Positions 15,466 to 16,384 of a stretch of DNA of 16,384 nt are shown piece after piece (the first letter of the stretch is position 1; every line of letters begins with the position of its first letter). The notes under the pieces are model-generated. The model did not search any database, was not told the origin of the DNA, and was given only the letters and a program-made list of their open reading frames with translations. This DNA comes from Candidatus Njordarchaeum guaymasense. Its GTDB lineage: Archaea; Asgardarchaeota; Njordarchaeia; Njordarchaeales; Njordarchaeaceae. The stretch covers positions 1-16,384 of the forward strand of contig JAUQYT010000005.1 of the NCBI GenBank assembly GCA_030587605.1, in the 5' to 3' direction. Position numbers and translations under genes: made by a program.

Positions 15466-15545
15466 CGGCAGTTCTTCCGCCATGGAAAAAAGACTGTGGA
15501 GTTAGAAGGATAGTTGACTACGCCGCTATGAGAGGACTTGGGTAG

Positions 15546-16169
15546 CTAATCGGCAGTGTTCTCTTCTATGAGCCCTAAGTCCCTTAGCTTCGCCATCGCA
15601 GTGTAGATAGCCTCTAGTTCTATGTGCAAGTCATCAGCGATTTCACGGCAAGTCTTGCGTCCATCGCATTTCGAGGCAATCTTGTACTCTGATTCGTTGA
15701 TCATCCCTAGCTTCACGGTTAGTGGGGTGAGTTTCTTCTTTAGCTTGGGATAGACTTCGGCTACCTTTCCTCTTTTCAAGACATCGTCCATTACTTCACC
15801 GAACTGTTCGAATTTAGTTATGTCTCCGACCCAGTTCTTTATTTCAGCCTTGTATTTCTTGAGGAACCCGTTGAGAATGATCCCTAGGGCTCCTCTCACA
15901 ATTCTAGGGTCGTCTTTCTTGTCGTGGGCAACTACGCTCATTATGCCGTCGCTGCTTCTGAACTCGTACACCACATTGAAAGTTTCCATCTCAATTTCTC
16001 TAACCGTGTCTTTCTCCTTTTGGTCTGTACCTGTATGTATCTCGCGCGAAAACTCCTTTATTGCCGTGAGGAAGCCTGCCATAAGATCAGGATTGAGCTC
16101 GATCGTTCCATATTTCCTGTTAAACATCAAGCGACCGCTGCTATCAATCATGTAAACCGAGTGAATCAA
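15546..16169 (-). CDS. longin-like domain protein with C-terminal winged helix
   Basis: The 207-residue protein has two parts. The first 130 residues read like a longin/profilin-like fold. The start is IHSVYMIDSSGRLMFNRKYG, then FNVVYEFRSSDGIMSVVAHDKKD, followed by a long helix (RGALGIILNGFLKKYKAEI). This matches the strand-turn-strand start of AP-complex sigma and other longin domains. Residues 160-202 (ESEYKIASKCDGRKTCREIA through KLRDLGLIE) form a winged helix-turn-helix. The start is a TTG at 16169; a downstream ATG would remove the first strand. The membrane-gene stop lies 80 bases beyond its own stop. Longin domains in archaea are linked to small-GTPase systems, but none is visible here. 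The winged helix suggests a regulator or protein-binding scaffold. The longin call is fold-level inference. Confidence 0.65.
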   Translation of the reverse strand: MIHSVYMIDSSGRLMFNRKYGTIELNPDLMAGFLTAIKEFSREIHTGTDQKEKDTVREIEMETFNVVYEFRSSDGIMSVVAHDKKDDPRIVRGALGIILNGFLKKYKAEIKNWVGDITKFEQFGEVMDDVLKRGKVAEVYPKLKKKLTPLTVKLGMINESEYKIASKCDGRKTCREIADDLHIELEAIYTAMAKLRDLGLIEENTAD

Positions 16170-16202
16170 GGCACATCTACCCTAGCGAGCCCATAGGCAT
16201 TG

Positions 16203-16253
16203 AATATTACCGCGCGAAACCTTTAAAGTGACTATTAAGGATTTGGTAATATT
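16203..16253. promoter_or_regulatory. 9-bp inverted repeat flanking a symmetric TATA box
   Basis: AATATTACC (16203-16211) and its reverse complement GGTAATATT (16245-16253) bracket the palindromic box A CTTTAAAG (16221-16228). Box A would start the longin/winged-helix gene near 16197 with a leader of about 28 bases. It could also fire to the right, beyond the window. The layout is that of an operator controlling a divergent promoter. Confidence 0.5.
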
Positions 16254-16384
16254 AAACTGTTCCTACCGAACCGAAAACGCGTGAAAGACCAAACCAGAAG
16301 ATAGTGGCCGGAGGAAGACAGCACCCAGAAGAGCGACGCAAATGATATTTATGGAAGCATCGAATAAGTACTGACAGTGCATTG

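Noticed and set aside
1..16384. Search for a CRISPR array or tRNA/rRNA genes
   Set aside because: No regularly spaced repeats of 24-40 bases and no tRNA TPsiC arm with matching cloverleaf were seen by eye.

Overview
The window looks like chromosomal DNA from an archaeon, most likely of the TACK group (Thaumarchaeota/Bathyarchaeia/Aigarchaeota type). The evidence is gene content: an HMG-CoA-synthase-like/DUF35/thiolase cluster, a PDCD5-family DNA-binding protein, a single-domain KaiC-like ATPase, a longin-like protein with a winged helix, and an alpha-SNAP-like helical-repeat protein. Many genes have strong GGAGG-type ribosome binding sites, TTG/GTG starts are common, and TATA-like box A elements precede several genes. 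The lineage cannot be fixed from this window alone. No rRNA, tRNA or CRISPR array was seen.

Layout. 1-999 (+): the end of a NYN-domain putative nuclease, then a small membrane protein with a zinc-ribbon tail. 1273-3968 (+): a three-gene operon of HMG-CoA-synthase-like protein, DUF35 zinc-ribbon/OB protein and SCP-x-type thiolase. It converges on an AMP-forming acyl-CoA synthetase (4173-5843, -). The acyl-CoA synthetase could supply acyl-CoA and the thiolase could cleave or condense it. The HMG-CoA-synthase-like subunit has lost all three catalytic residues. 5988-7037 (+): the alpha-SNAP-like protein, divergent from the synthetase. 7146-8413 (-): KaiC-like ATPase and PDCD5 protein. 8684-14393 (-): tldE and tldD, the two halves of a heterodimeric peptidase. 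They are normally neighbours but here are separated by about 2.9 kb holding an IS607-type element. 14764-15465 (+): a multi-span membrane protein. 15546-16169 (-): the longin/winged-helix protein, whose promoter sits inside an inverted repeat.

The insertion between tldD and tldE contains an intact tnpB with all RuvC residues and a zinc ribbon. It also contains a badly decayed serine-recombinase tnpA (one nonsense codon and at least two frameshifts), previously hidden in alternating frames. Between them lie about 970 bases of repeat-bearing DNA with no convincing gene. The nuclease gene has been kept while the transposase has been lost.

The most distinctive observations are the triad-less HMG-CoA-synthase paralogue inside an otherwise intact acyl-transfer operon, the alpha-SNAP-like protein including its C-terminal region, the longin/winged-helix protein with a symmetric operator, and the retained TnpB splitting the tldD-tldE pair.
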